Assembly (NCBI GenBank): GCA_028678715.1
Contig: JAJRCY010000049.1
Span: forward strand, 1-6,643
DNA from: Methanomicrobiales archaeon
Lineage (GTDB): Archaea; Halobacteriota; Methanomicrobia; Methanomicrobiales; JACTUA01
Direction: 5' to 3'
DNA length: 6,643 nucleotides
Shown piece by piece: positions 1-5,764 of the stretch. How positions within the stretch are numbered: position 1 is the first letter of the stretch; every line of letters begins with the position of its first letter. A model generated the notes under the pieces. The model had not been told where the DNA came from. It saw only the letters and a program-made list of their open reading frames with translations, and did not search any database. The position numbers and the translations under genes were made by a program.

Positions 1-468
1 AACACCGGCGATCTCGTCCAGGATCTTCCGGCGCTCACCGTCCGACATCTGCATGATCTTGGTGATGTCCCCCTGCATCACGACGTTGTACCCCTCGGGT
101 TTGATCCCCACCCTGGCCAGGTAGGCGATGACGTCCGACTGGGAGACGAGCCGGTTGTTCAGGTAGTTATAACTGTAGTAGCCGTTGGGGGTCCGCTTGA
201 TCCGGCGGCGGATGGTGGTCCCGTCCGAGAAGGTGAGGGATACCTCGGCGTTGTTCTTCTTCGTGTTCAGGTTCAGGAGGTCCGTGAGCTTCTCGGCCCG
301 CAGGCCCCGGGAGGTGGAGAGCGCGAGGCAGAAGAGGATGGCATCGATGATGTTGGATTTCCCGGACCCGATCGGGCCGGGGATCACCGTGGATCTCTCA
401 AAGAAAGGGATGGTGGTCTTTCTCGCGAAGGACTTGAAGTTGTCAATCTCCAGTTCCGTGATGTGCAC
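1..468 (-). CDS. smc: Chromosome segregation ATPase SMC, N-terminal part (runs off left edge)
   Basis: The first 156 residues of an SMC protein are encoded, with the rest beyond the left edge. SMC dimers with kleisin ScpA compact and segregate the chromosome using an ABC-type ATPase head. Visible features in order: the start MHITELEIDNFKSFARKT; Walker A G31-P-I-G-S-G-K37-S38-N39 followed by IIDAILF; RAEKLTDLLNLN near 81-92; the FSDGTTIRRRIKR strand; and the Q-loop VVMQGDIT with Q132. It ends in SDGERRKILDEIAGV, typical of SMC just before the coiled coil. The start is GTG at 468, giving the expected family N-terminus, with AGGAG 11 nt upstream. The coiled-coil gene upstream ends 41 nt before it, so the two are probably cotranscribed. 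Oddity: the normally near-invariant Asn of GPNGSGKSN is Ile33, and residues 25, 26 and 30 also depart from the usual sequence. The general GxxGxGKS pattern is kept. Confidence 0.93.
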   Translation of the reverse strand, partial: MHITELEIDNFKSFARKTTIPFFERSTVIPGPIGSGKSNIIDAILFCLALSTSRGLRAEKLTDLLNLNTKKNNAEVSLTFSDGTTIRRRIKRTPNGYYSYNYLNNRLVSQSDVIAYLARVGIKPEGYNVVMQGDITKIMQMSDGERRKILDEIAGV

Positions 469-509
469 TGCAGCCGGCGCTCCTGGATGGTGAGTGGGGG
501 GAGGGAGAC

Positions 510-950
510 CTATTTCTTCTCCTTGTTCTCCTCCACCGCGTAGATGAGCGGGTTCTTCCCGCCCTCCTTGCCGCCCTGCTCCGGCTTTCCCTTGGACTTG
601 AGACGGGCCGCGGCCTTGGCGGAGGCAACGATGTAGTCGGAGTCCTTCCGCTTCTCCTCCTTCATGGTGCCGTCCGACTGCAGGATCCGGACCACATCAC
701 CCTCCGGCTCGGCGCTCTGGGCGGGCTGGCCTCCCCGACGGGGCTGGATGGTGACCGTGGATCCCGGCGTCCGCACGATCTGCGGACTCCGCCGCTCCTC
801 CATCCGGCTGTTCATCCGTTCCACAATGGACTTGAGATCCAGGAGCTCGTTCGTAAGGCCTTTTGTCAGGGCCTCCAGTTCCCGCACCTTCTTCTCCAGT
901 TCCCCGATCCGGTCAGCCGAACCGGGGCCAGGTGGCATCTCCCCTGCCAT
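510..950 (-). CDS. Small coiled-coil protein of unknown function encoded upstream of smc
   Basis: A 146-residue hydrophilic protein without signal peptide or membrane segment. Residues about 13-53 (RIGELEKKVRELEALTKG onward) show heptad-like leucines and charged residues, indicating a coiled coil. Residues 54-84 are Pro/Gly/Gln-rich and probably disordered. A conserved-looking block EGDVVRILQSDGTMKEEKR lies at 83-101, and a Lys/Gly-rich linker leads to NPLIYAVEE at the C-terminus. From memory, proteins with this coiled coil plus VRI-DGTMK plus PLIYA pattern precede smc in Methanomicrobiales; no function is known to me. I chose ATG at 950 because GGAG at 960-963 lies 9 nt upstream; the in-frame GTG at 956 is only 3 nt from that site. 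Position directly before smc suggests, by inference only, a role linked to chromosome structure. Confidence 0.82.
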   Translation of the reverse strand: MAGEMPPGPGSADRIGELEKKVRELEALTKGLTNELLDLKSIVERMNSRMEERRSPQIVRTPGSTVTIQPRRGGQPAQSAEPEGDVVRILQSDGTMKEEKRKDSDYIVASAKAAARLKSKGKPEQGGKEGGKNPLIYAVEENKEKK

Positions 951-1009
951 GCACACTCACTCCAGTTCCAGGTATTCCCATGCCGTTCGGGAACGTATCC
1001 GCGTCCGGC

Positions 1010-1065
1010 GGGAATTTATCCCGATAACTCTGTATGAATATTCTTTTTGACATCTATATCCTTTG
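1010..1065 (-). promoter_or_regulatory. AT-rich probable promoter region for the coiled-coil/smc unit
   Basis: This is the only distinctly AT-rich stretch in the 957-1312 intergenic region. Read on the minus strand it holds several TATA-like candidates: GATATAGAT around 1053-1061, AATATTCATA around 1036-1045 and GGATAAAT around 1014-1022, about 65-105 nt upstream of the coiled-coil gene start. An A-rich stretch between the first two could act as a BRE for the second. Which one is used cannot be decided from sequence. The rest of the gap holds a palindrome at 1151-1215 and no credible coding region. Confidence 0.35.
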
Positions 1066-1150
1066 TGTTCCCGGATGCAGGGATATCTGCGCGAGATGCC
1101 GGATCCCTCCGGTAATTGTACAATCGATCAGCTGCCGTGAACATCGCTCC

Positions 1151-1215
1151 CCTCATTGGGGGTGGGGTCGGGAGGGGGTTCGCCCCCTCCCGTCACCCCC
1201 CCTGTGAGAGGATAT
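1151..1215. repeat. G/C-tract palindrome, copy A (divergent intergenic region)
   Basis: The core is a perfect 10-bp stem, 1169-1178 with 1183-1192 (CGGGAGGGGG / CCCCCTCCCG), closed by a TTCG loop at 1179-1182. Outside it GGGGGTG (1158-1164) can pair with CACCCCC (1194-1200), and CTCA (1152-1155) with TGAG (1205-1208). It resembles the element at 5654-5713: CCTCA, then GGGGGTGGGG, C-GGGAG, CTCCCG, CACCCCC, and a right end TGAGAGGATAT that differs from the other copy by an extra AG. The plus strand also carries four G-tracts (1158-1178) with short loops, a G-quadruplex pattern. Lying between divergent genes, it is not an ordinary terminator for either. Confidence 0.75.
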
Positions 1216-1312
1216 CGCCCCCAGATTCGTTTTCCCCGTGCGTACCTGCAGAACACTCGGGGAGAGCAGAAGGACCAATCACATTTTTTTGCGAGGGGAC
1301 AGGGGTGAGCCG

Positions 1313-1702
1313 GTGAACGGTGTGGGAAAGGAGCAACGGTATCCGATTCTCGTTGATTTCGGGGCTGCCCCGCAGGGGGGGAGGGCCGCGGCAAAGCCCG
1401 GAAGAGAGGTTTCCGGCCTGACGGGGCCCTCCGGGAAGGAAACGGGGCGTGCGGTATCCGGAAAGGATCTCGGGGAACTCGAGAAAGCTTCCGGGAAGGC
1501 GATTGACCACGCAATGGCCACCATCGAGGAGATATCCCGGCGGGTGGGGGACCTTCAGGGACGGATGCCCTCCGAGTTCTCCCAGGTCGTGGTGGAGTTC
1601 GGCCTCACCCTGGACATGGAAGCCGGCGCCCTCATCGCGAAGGTGGGGGCTGAGGCGAGCATCACCGTCGCCCTCACCTGGAAGCGGCCGGAGGAGAAGT
1701 GA
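1313..1702 (+). CDS. Trypco1-domain protein (CU044_2847-like)
   Basis: A 129-residue protein whose C-terminal third matches what I know of the Trypco1 domain: after a helix (AIDHAMATIEEISRRVGDLQ, 63-82) comes VVVEFGLTLDMEAGALIA (92-109), then VGAEASITVALTW (111-123). The N-terminus has the short strand YPILVDFG, and residues 19-60 are Gly/Lys-rich and low in complexity. Trypco1 domains are found as effector-associated modules next to trypsin-like proteases, STAND/AAA NTPases and other conflict proteins; the biochemical role is unknown. Here no protease or NTPase effector is adjacent, so it stands alone between the smc unit and glyA. I chose GTG at 1313 because AGGGGTGA (1301-1308) lies 4 nt upstream; GTG at 1322 and ATG at 1238 are alternatives. 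Family assignment is from remembered motif pattern, not a search. Confidence 0.72.
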   Translation: MNGVGKEQRYPILVDFGAAPQGGRAAAKPGREVSGLTGPSGKETGRAVSGKDLGELEKASGKAIDHAMATIEEISRRVGDLQGRMPSEFSQVVVEFGLTLDMEAGALIAKVGAEASITVALTWKRPEEK

Positions 1703-1929
1703 TCCGATGGGATAGCACCCAACCGTTGTGGAGGGGCGGGGCCGGTTCCCGGGAATCGTGACGGGGGGGGGGGACACCCCGATCCCCTCCCTCTCCCATC
1801 CCCATGTGGTACCGGGCGATTGATGGCAAGCAATCCTGCGATGGTGATGGGTTCAGCAAGCACCATCCCGCTCGAAATCGCGTGCAAGTAAGAAAAGCTC
1901 ATACGATCCGGGCACCCTCTCTTCTATAC
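1703..1929. other. Intergenic region upstream of glyA with an 11-G tract
   Basis: This 227-nt gap holds no gene I can support. It contains GC-rich sequence with an 11-G run at 1763-1773, a pyrimidine-rich stretch at 1775-1803, and a spaced inverted repeat GATGGGA (1706-1712) / TCCCATC. The latter could help terminate the preceding gene. The reading frame of glyA is open back to an ATG at 1804, but the 42 codons before 1930 look non-coding and match nothing in the SHMT family. Confidence 0.6.
1889..1906 (+). promoter_or_regulatory. Weak candidate promoter for the glyA operon
   Basis: The purine-rich AAGAAAAGC followed by TCATACGA could be a BRE plus degenerate TATA box centred about 27-30 nt before the glyA ATG. 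glyA has no Shine-Dalgarno match in the pyrimidine-rich CCCTCTCTTCTATAC just before its start. The two together would fit a leaderless or nearly leaderless transcript. The match to consensus is poor, so this is a suggestion only. Confidence 0.25.
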
Positions 1930-3168
1930 ATGTCGTATCTCGCCCGTGTCGATCCGGAGATCGCGGAGATCCTGGAGAAGGAACGCCAGCGCCAGACCAA
2001 CGGCCTTGAGCTCATTGCATCCGAGAACATCGTGAGCCGGGCGGTGCTGGAGACGACGGGATCGATCATGACCAACAAGTATGCCGAGGGATATCCGGGA
2101 AAGCGGTACTATGGCGGATGCGAGTTCTATGACATGGCGGAGAACCTGGCCCGGGACAGGCTCAAGCAGCTCTTCGGGGCGAAGCACGCCAACGTCCAGC
2201 CCCACTCCGGCACCCAGGCCAACATGGCGGTGTACTTCTCGGTCATGGAGATGAAGGATACGCTCATGTCCCTGTCCCTCTCCCAGGGCGGCCACCTCTC
2301 CCACGGGTCGCCGGCCAACTTCTCGGGCCGGCTCTTCACGGTGAAGCCCTACGGCGTGGACCCCACCACCGAGATGCTGGATTACGGCCAGGTCGGGGAG
2401 ATCGCCCGGCGGGAGAAACCGAAGATGATCGTCTGCGGGGCCTCAGCCTACCCCCGGACGATTGACTTCAAGGCCTTCATGGAGATCGCCGAGTCGGTGG
2501 GGGCGTACTGCATGGCCGACATCGCCCACATCGCCGGCATGTGTGCCACGGGGGTCCACCCCTCCCCGGTGAACGTGGTGCACTTCACCACCACCACCAC
2601 CCACAAGACCCTCCGGGGGCCGAGGGGCGGAGCCATCATGGCCGAGCCTGACCTTGCCCAGGCCGTGGACAAGGCGGTCTTCCCCGGCATGCAGGGCGGC
2701 CCCCTGATGCACATCATTGCGGCAAAGGCAGTCTGCTTCAAGGAAGCCCTCCGCCCCTCCTTCCGTGACTACAACCGGCAGATCGTGAAGAACTGCCAGA
2801 CCGTGGCTGCCACTCTTGCGGACCGTGGCCTCCGGCTGGTCTCGGGGGGCACGGACAACCACCTGCTCCTCATTGACCTGACCGATCTCGGCATCACCGG
2901 CATCGACGCCGAGAACGCCCTGGGCCGGGCCGGGATCACGGTGAACAAGAACACGATCCCCCGCGAGACCCGGAGCCCCTTTGTGACGAGCGGGCTGCGG
3001 ATCGGCACACCCGCTGTGACGAGCCGGGGCATGAAGGAAGAGGAGATGCGGTTCATCGGGGACCGGATCGCGTACGTGCTGAAGGACATCACCGATGCGG
3101 CGCGTCAGACCTCGGTGAAGGCCGAGGTCCAGGCGCTGGCATCGAAGTTCCCCATCTATCCCGAGTGA
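1930..3168 (+). CDS. glyA: Serine hydroxymethyltransferase
   Basis: A 412-residue cytosolic PLP enzyme that converts serine plus tetrahydropterin to glycine plus 5,10-methylene-tetrahydropterin, supplying C1 units and glycine. Full length for the family (about 415). Motifs: [15 protein letters not shown] (27-40), [16 protein letters not shown] (48-63), [15 protein letters not shown] (88-102), MADIAHIAG with D197 binding the PLP ring nitrogen and H200 near the cofactor, [14 protein letters not shown] with K226 as the Schiff-base lysine, and [10 protein letters not shown] with R357 as the substrate carboxylate arginine. ATG at 1930 gives the normal SHMT N-terminus ([11 protein letters not shown]); the upstream ATG at 1804 would add 42 unrelated residues. 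No Shine-Dalgarno is seen. It is first of four packed genes; folD starts 1 nt after its stop. Whether the acceptor is tetrahydrofolate or tetrahydromethanopterin cannot be told from sequence by eye. Confidence 0.97.
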   Translation: MSYLARVDPEIAEILEKERQRQTNGLELIASENIVSRAVLETTGSIMTNKYAEGYPGKRYYGGCEFYDMAENLARDRLKQLFGAKHANVQPHSGTQANMAVYFSVMEMKDTLMSLSLSQGGHLSHGSPANFSGRLFTVKPYGVDPTTEMLDYGQVGEIARREKPKMIVCGASAYPRTIDFKAFMEIAESVGAYCMADIAHIAGMCATGVHPSPVNVVHFTTTTTHKTLRGPRGGAIMAEPDLAQAVDKAVFPGMQGGPLMHIIAAKAVCFKEALRPSFRDYNRQIVKNCQTVAATLADRGLRLVSGGTDNHLLLIDLTDLGITGIDAENALGRAGITVNKNTIPRETRSPFVTSGLRIGTPAVTSRGMKEEEMRFIGDRIAYVLKDITDAARQTSVKAEVQALASKFPIYPE

Positions 3169-3169
3169 C

Positions 3170-4009
3170 ATGATCCTGGACGGGAAGCAGGTCGCGGCGG
3201 ATCGGTTGGAGATTCTGAAGGCGGAGATCCGCTCATCCGGCCTCTTCCCGCAGCTGGCAACGGTTCTCATGGGGGACAACCCTGCATCCCGGCTCTACGT
3301 GAAGCTGAAGCACGAGGCATGCGGGAGGGTGGGGATCGGGTCTGCGGGAAAGGTCCTCCCCGCGGGTGCCACGACAGCGGAAGTGGTGCAGGCAGTGGAG
3401 GAACTGAACCGGGACACCGCGATCGATGGCATCCTCGTGCAGCTCCCCCTCCCCCCGCAGGTGGCGACACCCCTGGTGCTTGAGGCGGTGGACCCGGGGA
3501 AGGACGTGGATGGGTTCCACCCGTGCAACCTGGGCCGGCTCCTCGCCGGATCCCCCCTCTTTGTCCCGGCAACCCCGCGGGGAATCCTCTCCCTCCTGGG
3601 CCACTACCATATCCCTGTTGCCGGCCGGCACGCGGTGGTGGTGGGGAGGTCTGTTGAAGTGGGAAGGCCCCTCGCCGCCCTCCTCACCACTGCGGATGCC
3701 ACCGTTACCCTCTGCCACTCGAAGACACGGGATCTCTCGGCCATCACCCGGCAGGCGGAGATCCTGGTCTCTGCTGTCGGCCGCCCCCGCACCATCACCG
3801 CACCCATGGTACGGAAAGGGGCCGTGGTGGTGGACGTGGGGACCAATTACGTGGATGGGAAACTCTGCGGCGACGTGGACTATGCCGGCGTGAGCGCGGT
3901 GGCCTCCGCCATCACCCCGGTGCCGGGCGGCGTCGGGCCCATGACCATCGTATCGCTCCTCGAGAACACCCTCCGGGCAGCACGGATGCGGCGATGCACC
4001 CCTGTCTGA
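3170..4009 (+). CDS. folD: Methylene-tetrahydrofolate dehydrogenase / methenyl-tetrahydrofolate cyclohydrolase
   Basis: A 279-residue bifunctional enzyme that oxidises 5,10-methylene-H4folate with NAD(P)+ and hydrolyses the methenyl product to 10-formyl-H4folate. Length fits FolD (about 280-290). Catalytic signature: [17 protein letters not shown] with Y43 and catalytic K47; [10 protein letters not shown] with Q91; [14 protein letters not shown] with D114. The Rossmann part has [17 protein letters not shown] (156-172), CHSKTRDL (182-189), [19 protein letters not shown] and the closing [11 protein letters not shown] (250-260). The usual GRSxxVGxP is kept, while the customary PCTP is PATP at 133-136. 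It starts 1 nt after glyA and overlaps the next gene by 16 nt, implying coupled translation. Known FolD enzymes are folate-specific, and methanogens normally use the F420-linked Mtd/Mch enzymes on methanopterin, so its presence argues for a folate pool. Confidence 0.96.
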   Translation: MILDGKQVAADRLEILKAEIRSSGLFPQLATVLMGDNPASRLYVKLKHEACGRVGIGSAGKVLPAGATTAEVVQAVEELNRDTAIDGILVQLPLPPQVATPLVLEAVDPGKDVDGFHPCNLGRLLAGSPLFVPATPRGILSLLGHYHIPVAGRHAVVVGRSVEVGRPLAALLTTADATVTLCHSKTRDLSAITRQAEILVSAVGRPRTITAPMVRKGAVVVDVGTNYVDGKLCGDVDYAGVSAVASAITPVPGGVGPMTIVSLLENTLRAARMRRCTPV

Positions 4010-4797
4010 TCCGCGGGGGCCAGGTGGGCGGGGGAGCCCCCGTGCGGCTGATGGGTGTCATCAACTGCAGCCCTGAGTCCTTCTACACCGGATCCTATGT
4101 TTCGCCTGGAGCGGTCCGTGAGATGGCTCTCGCCATGGTCCGTGACGGTGCAGACCTGATCGATATCGGTGCCAGGGCTACCGGTCCCGGTGCCCATCCC
4201 CTCCCGGCCGCTGAGGAACAGGCCCGGATGGAAGAGGCACTTGCGGCGCTGGACGGGAGCGGGGTCCCTGTTTCGGTGGACACCACGGTACCGGCCGTCC
4301 TGGAAGCCTGCCTGCGCCATGACGTGGCTGCCATCAACGACATCCGGGGCCTCGCCGACCCGGTGTATGCCCGGCTCGCAGCCGATGCCGGCCTGCCCGT
4401 CATCGCCATGGCCTCGCGGGGACGCCCCGGCGACGCGCAGTCCCTGGAGGAGACCCTGGAGAACCTGAAAGGGGTGATGGCCCGCTGCGTCCGGCACGGC
4501 ATCGATCAGTACATCCTGGACCCTGCCATCGGGCTCTGGGTCCCGGGCAGGACACCGGCCCTGGACTGGATCCTCTCCCGGAACTTCCGGAGGTTCCTCG
4601 AGTTTGACCGGCCGGTGCTCGCCGCTGTCTCCCGCAAGTCCTTCCTCGGGGACCTCCTGGGCCGCGACCCGGCCGGGCGGCTGGCCGGCAGCCTTGCCCT
4701 CACGGTGCTGCTCGTGCAGCAGGGAGCATCCATGGTGAGAACACATGACGTGAGGGAGACCCGGGACGTGCTAGCTGTCATGCAGAGGATGGGGTGA
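3994..4797 (+). CDS. folP: Dihydropteroate synthase family protein, archaeal type
   Basis: A 267-residue TIM-barrel enzyme of the DHPS family, which joins hydroxymethyl-dihydropterin pyrophosphate to an arylamine. Motifs in order: [15 protein letters not shown] with N24 (metal/pyrophosphate site); [15 protein letters not shown] (53-66); VPVSVDT with D96; AINDIRGL with N115; [15 protein letters not shown] with D176; [12 protein letters not shown] with K215; RLAGSLALT; and MVRTHDV with R249 and H251. All canonical catalytic positions are present. The loop that reads ESTRPG in bacterial FolP is ARATGPG here, losing the Arg, and PAIGLWVP replaces the bacterial PGFGFGK-type segment. Both resemble archaeal DHPS-like proteins tied to methanopterin, whose arylamine is ribofuranosyl-aminobenzene phosphate rather than p-aminobenzoate. 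Substrate is therefore undecided. The ATG at 3994 lies inside the folD end; the next gene starts 2 nt downstream. Confidence 0.9.
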   Translation: MHPCLIRGGQVGGGAPVRLMGVINCSPESFYTGSYVSPGAVREMALAMVRDGADLIDIGARATGPGAHPLPAAEEQARMEEALAALDGSGVPVSVDTTVPAVLEACLRHDVAAINDIRGLADPVYARLAADAGLPVIAMASRGRPGDAQSLEETLENLKGVMARCVRHGIDQYILDPAIGLWVPGRTPALDWILSRNFRRFLEFDRPVLAAVSRKSFLGDLLGRDPAGRLAGSLALTVLLVQQGASMVRTHDVRETRDVLAVMQRMG

Positions 4798-4799
4798 GC

Positions 4800-5591
4800 A
4801 TGGTGGTGCAGACATTCTCTGTCCATGCCCTGAAGACCCCCCTCATCCATGCTGGCGACGACCTTGCGGCGGTCCTCTTCGATGCCGCTCTCCGCAGCAC
4901 GGCATCCGGCATCCGGGACGGGGATATCATTGTCGTGGCCGAGTCGCCGGTGGCAACCGCCGAGGGGAGCGCGGTGATGCTGGAAAGGGTGGTCCCCTCG
5001 GCCCGTGCCATCGAGCTGGCCTCCCGGTACCGCATGGACCCCCGGGTCACGGAGGTGGTCCTTCGGGAAAGCGACGAGGTGGTGGGGGGGATCGACGGGT
5101 TCCTGCTCAGCATGGTCCACGGCACGCTCCTCCCGAACGCCGGCGTGGACCTCTCCAATGCCCCGCCGGGGACCGCCCTCCCCCTCCCGGCGGACCCTGA
5201 CCGGAGCGCTGTCCGGCTCCGGCAGGCCTTCCAGGAGCGGACCGGCGCCCGGGTCGGCGTGATCATCGCCGACAGCCGGACCCATGTCATGCGCCTGGGG
5301 TGTAGCAGCGTGGCCATCGGCTGCGCCGGGATCCGGGCCGTCATCGATGACCGGGGCAGGAAGGATCTCTTTGGCAGGGAACTGCAGGTCACCCAGCAGG
5401 CGGTGGCCGACAACATCGCCTCCGCGGCCGTGCTCCTGATGGGGGAGACTGACGAGAGGGTGCCGGCTGCCCTGGTACGGGGGCTCGCGATCCCCATCGA
5501 GGAGGTCTCTGGCGTCCCTGCCATCGACGCGGCGGAGTGCCTGTTCATGGGCGTAGCGCTGCGGCAGGGAGTGGGGGAGAAGAAGGAATAA
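4800..5591 (+). CDS. cofE: Coenzyme F420-0:L-glutamate ligase family (COG1478)
   Basis: A 263-residue GTP-dependent ligase; CofE adds one or two gamma-linked glutamates to F420-0. Motifs: DGDIIVVAESPVATAEG (40-56), RYRMDPRVTEVVLRESDEVVGG (77-97), HGTLLPNAGVDLSNAP with D117, VGVIIADSRTHVMRLG with D158, and DDRGRKDLFGREL (183-195) leading to QVTQQAVADNIASAAVLLMGE. D117 and D158, 41 residues apart, sit where the metal-binding aspartates of characterised CofE are expected. The usual DSxGRPxRxG is replaced by DSRTHVMRLG, which I associate with a second archaeal COG1478 subgroup. I chose ATG at 4800, 2 nt after the DHPS stop, with GGTGA at 4793-4797 and AGAGG at 4784-4788; GTG at 4794 would add two residues. 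Position after glyA-folD-DHPS raises the alternative that it glutamylates a pterin; convergent cofC favours F420. Confidence 0.87.
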   Translation: MVVQTFSVHALKTPLIHAGDDLAAVLFDAALRSTASGIRDGDIIVVAESPVATAEGSAVMLERVVPSARAIELASRYRMDPRVTEVVLRESDEVVGGIDGFLLSMVHGTLLPNAGVDLSNAPPGTALPLPADPDRSAVRLRQAFQERTGARVGVIIADSRTHVMRLGCSSVAIGCAGIRAVIDDRGRKDLFGRELQVTQQAVADNIASAAVLLMGETDERVPAALVRGLAIPIEEVSGVPAIDAAECLFMGVALRQGVGEKKE

Positions 5592-5653
5592 GGAATTTCC
5601 CAGCGCAACCCAAGGTAGTGTTTTCGGCCCCAAACAACAACCGAAGATCGGCC

Positions 5654-5713
5654 TATCCTCACGGGGGTGGGGACGGGAGATCCCCTCCCGCCACCCCCCC
5701 CCCACTGAGGATA
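5654..5713. repeat. G/C-tract palindrome, copy B (convergent intergenic region)
   Basis: Perfect 8-bp ends TATCCTCA (5654-5661) and TGAGGATA (5706-5713) enclose GGGGGTGG (5663-5670) pairing with CCACCCCC (5691-5698), and a central stem CGGGAG (5674-5679) / CTCCCG (5685-5690) around a 5-nt loop. A 10-C run (5694-5703) lies in the right arm. Order and wording match copy A (1151-1215), and the left end is identical to copy C (6484-6491). It could fold as a long hairpin in either transcript and so serve as a bidirectional terminator here. Confidence 0.8.
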
Positions 5714-5749
5714 TTCTCTTCCTGATGGTATGGTATGAGAGGATCCGCG

Positions 5750-5756
5750 TTTTTTT
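5750..5756 (+). terminator. Oligo-T tract, candidate terminator of the glyA-cofE operon
   Basis: Seven consecutive T lie 37 nt past the palindrome and about 160 nt past the cofE stop. Archaeal RNA polymerase terminates at oligo-T tracts with little need for a hairpin, so this fits the end of the plus-strand operon. It is only 9 nt before the end of the opposing cofC. Confidence 0.4.
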
Positions 5757-5764
5757 GGGAACGA

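Larger units (their letters stand above)
5592..5764. other. Convergent intergenic region between cofE and cofC
   Basis: This 173-nt gap separates two converging genes. It contains a 60-bp palindrome (5654-5713) and a 7-T tract (5750-5756), and no coding region I can support. The minus strand shows no comparable oligo-T for cofC, so the palindrome itself would have to act if cofC terminates here. Confidence 0.6.

Noticed and set aside
185..493. Plus-strand frame of 102 codons at the left edge
   Set aside because: It is the complement of the smc N-terminal coding region, which has clear SMC motifs.
1284..1290. Seven-T tract just upstream of the Trypco1 gene as a terminator
   Set aside because: No plus-strand gene precedes it that would need terminating; it could be part of a promoter, but no convincing BRE/TATA pair is visible, so I left it uncalled.
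1193..1777. Open frame of 194 codons on the minus strand opposite the Trypco1 gene
   Set aside because: Its sequence is dominated by Pro, Gly, Arg and His, crosses the palindrome and homopolymer, and has no motif, whereas the plus strand gives a coherent Trypco1-like protein.
1804..1929. N-terminal extension of GlyA from the upstream ATG
   Set aside because: The 42 added residues resemble no SHMT N-terminus and translate intergenic sequence; the family start fits ATG at 1930.
2443..3279. Open frame of 278 codons on the minus strand opposite glyA and folD
   Set aside because: Antisense to the strongly supported glyA; composition is that of a shadow frame and no motif is seen.
3880..4746. Open frame of 288 codons on the minus strand opposite folD end and DHPS
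   Set aside because: Shadow of two well-supported genes, without recognisable protein features.
4506..5705. Open frame of 399 codons on the minus strand opposite the DHPS and cofE genes
   Set aside because: It lies antisense to two genes with complete family motifs. Its translation is rich in Arg, Pro, Gly and His with no recognisable domain, as expected of a shadow frame in GC-rich DNA.
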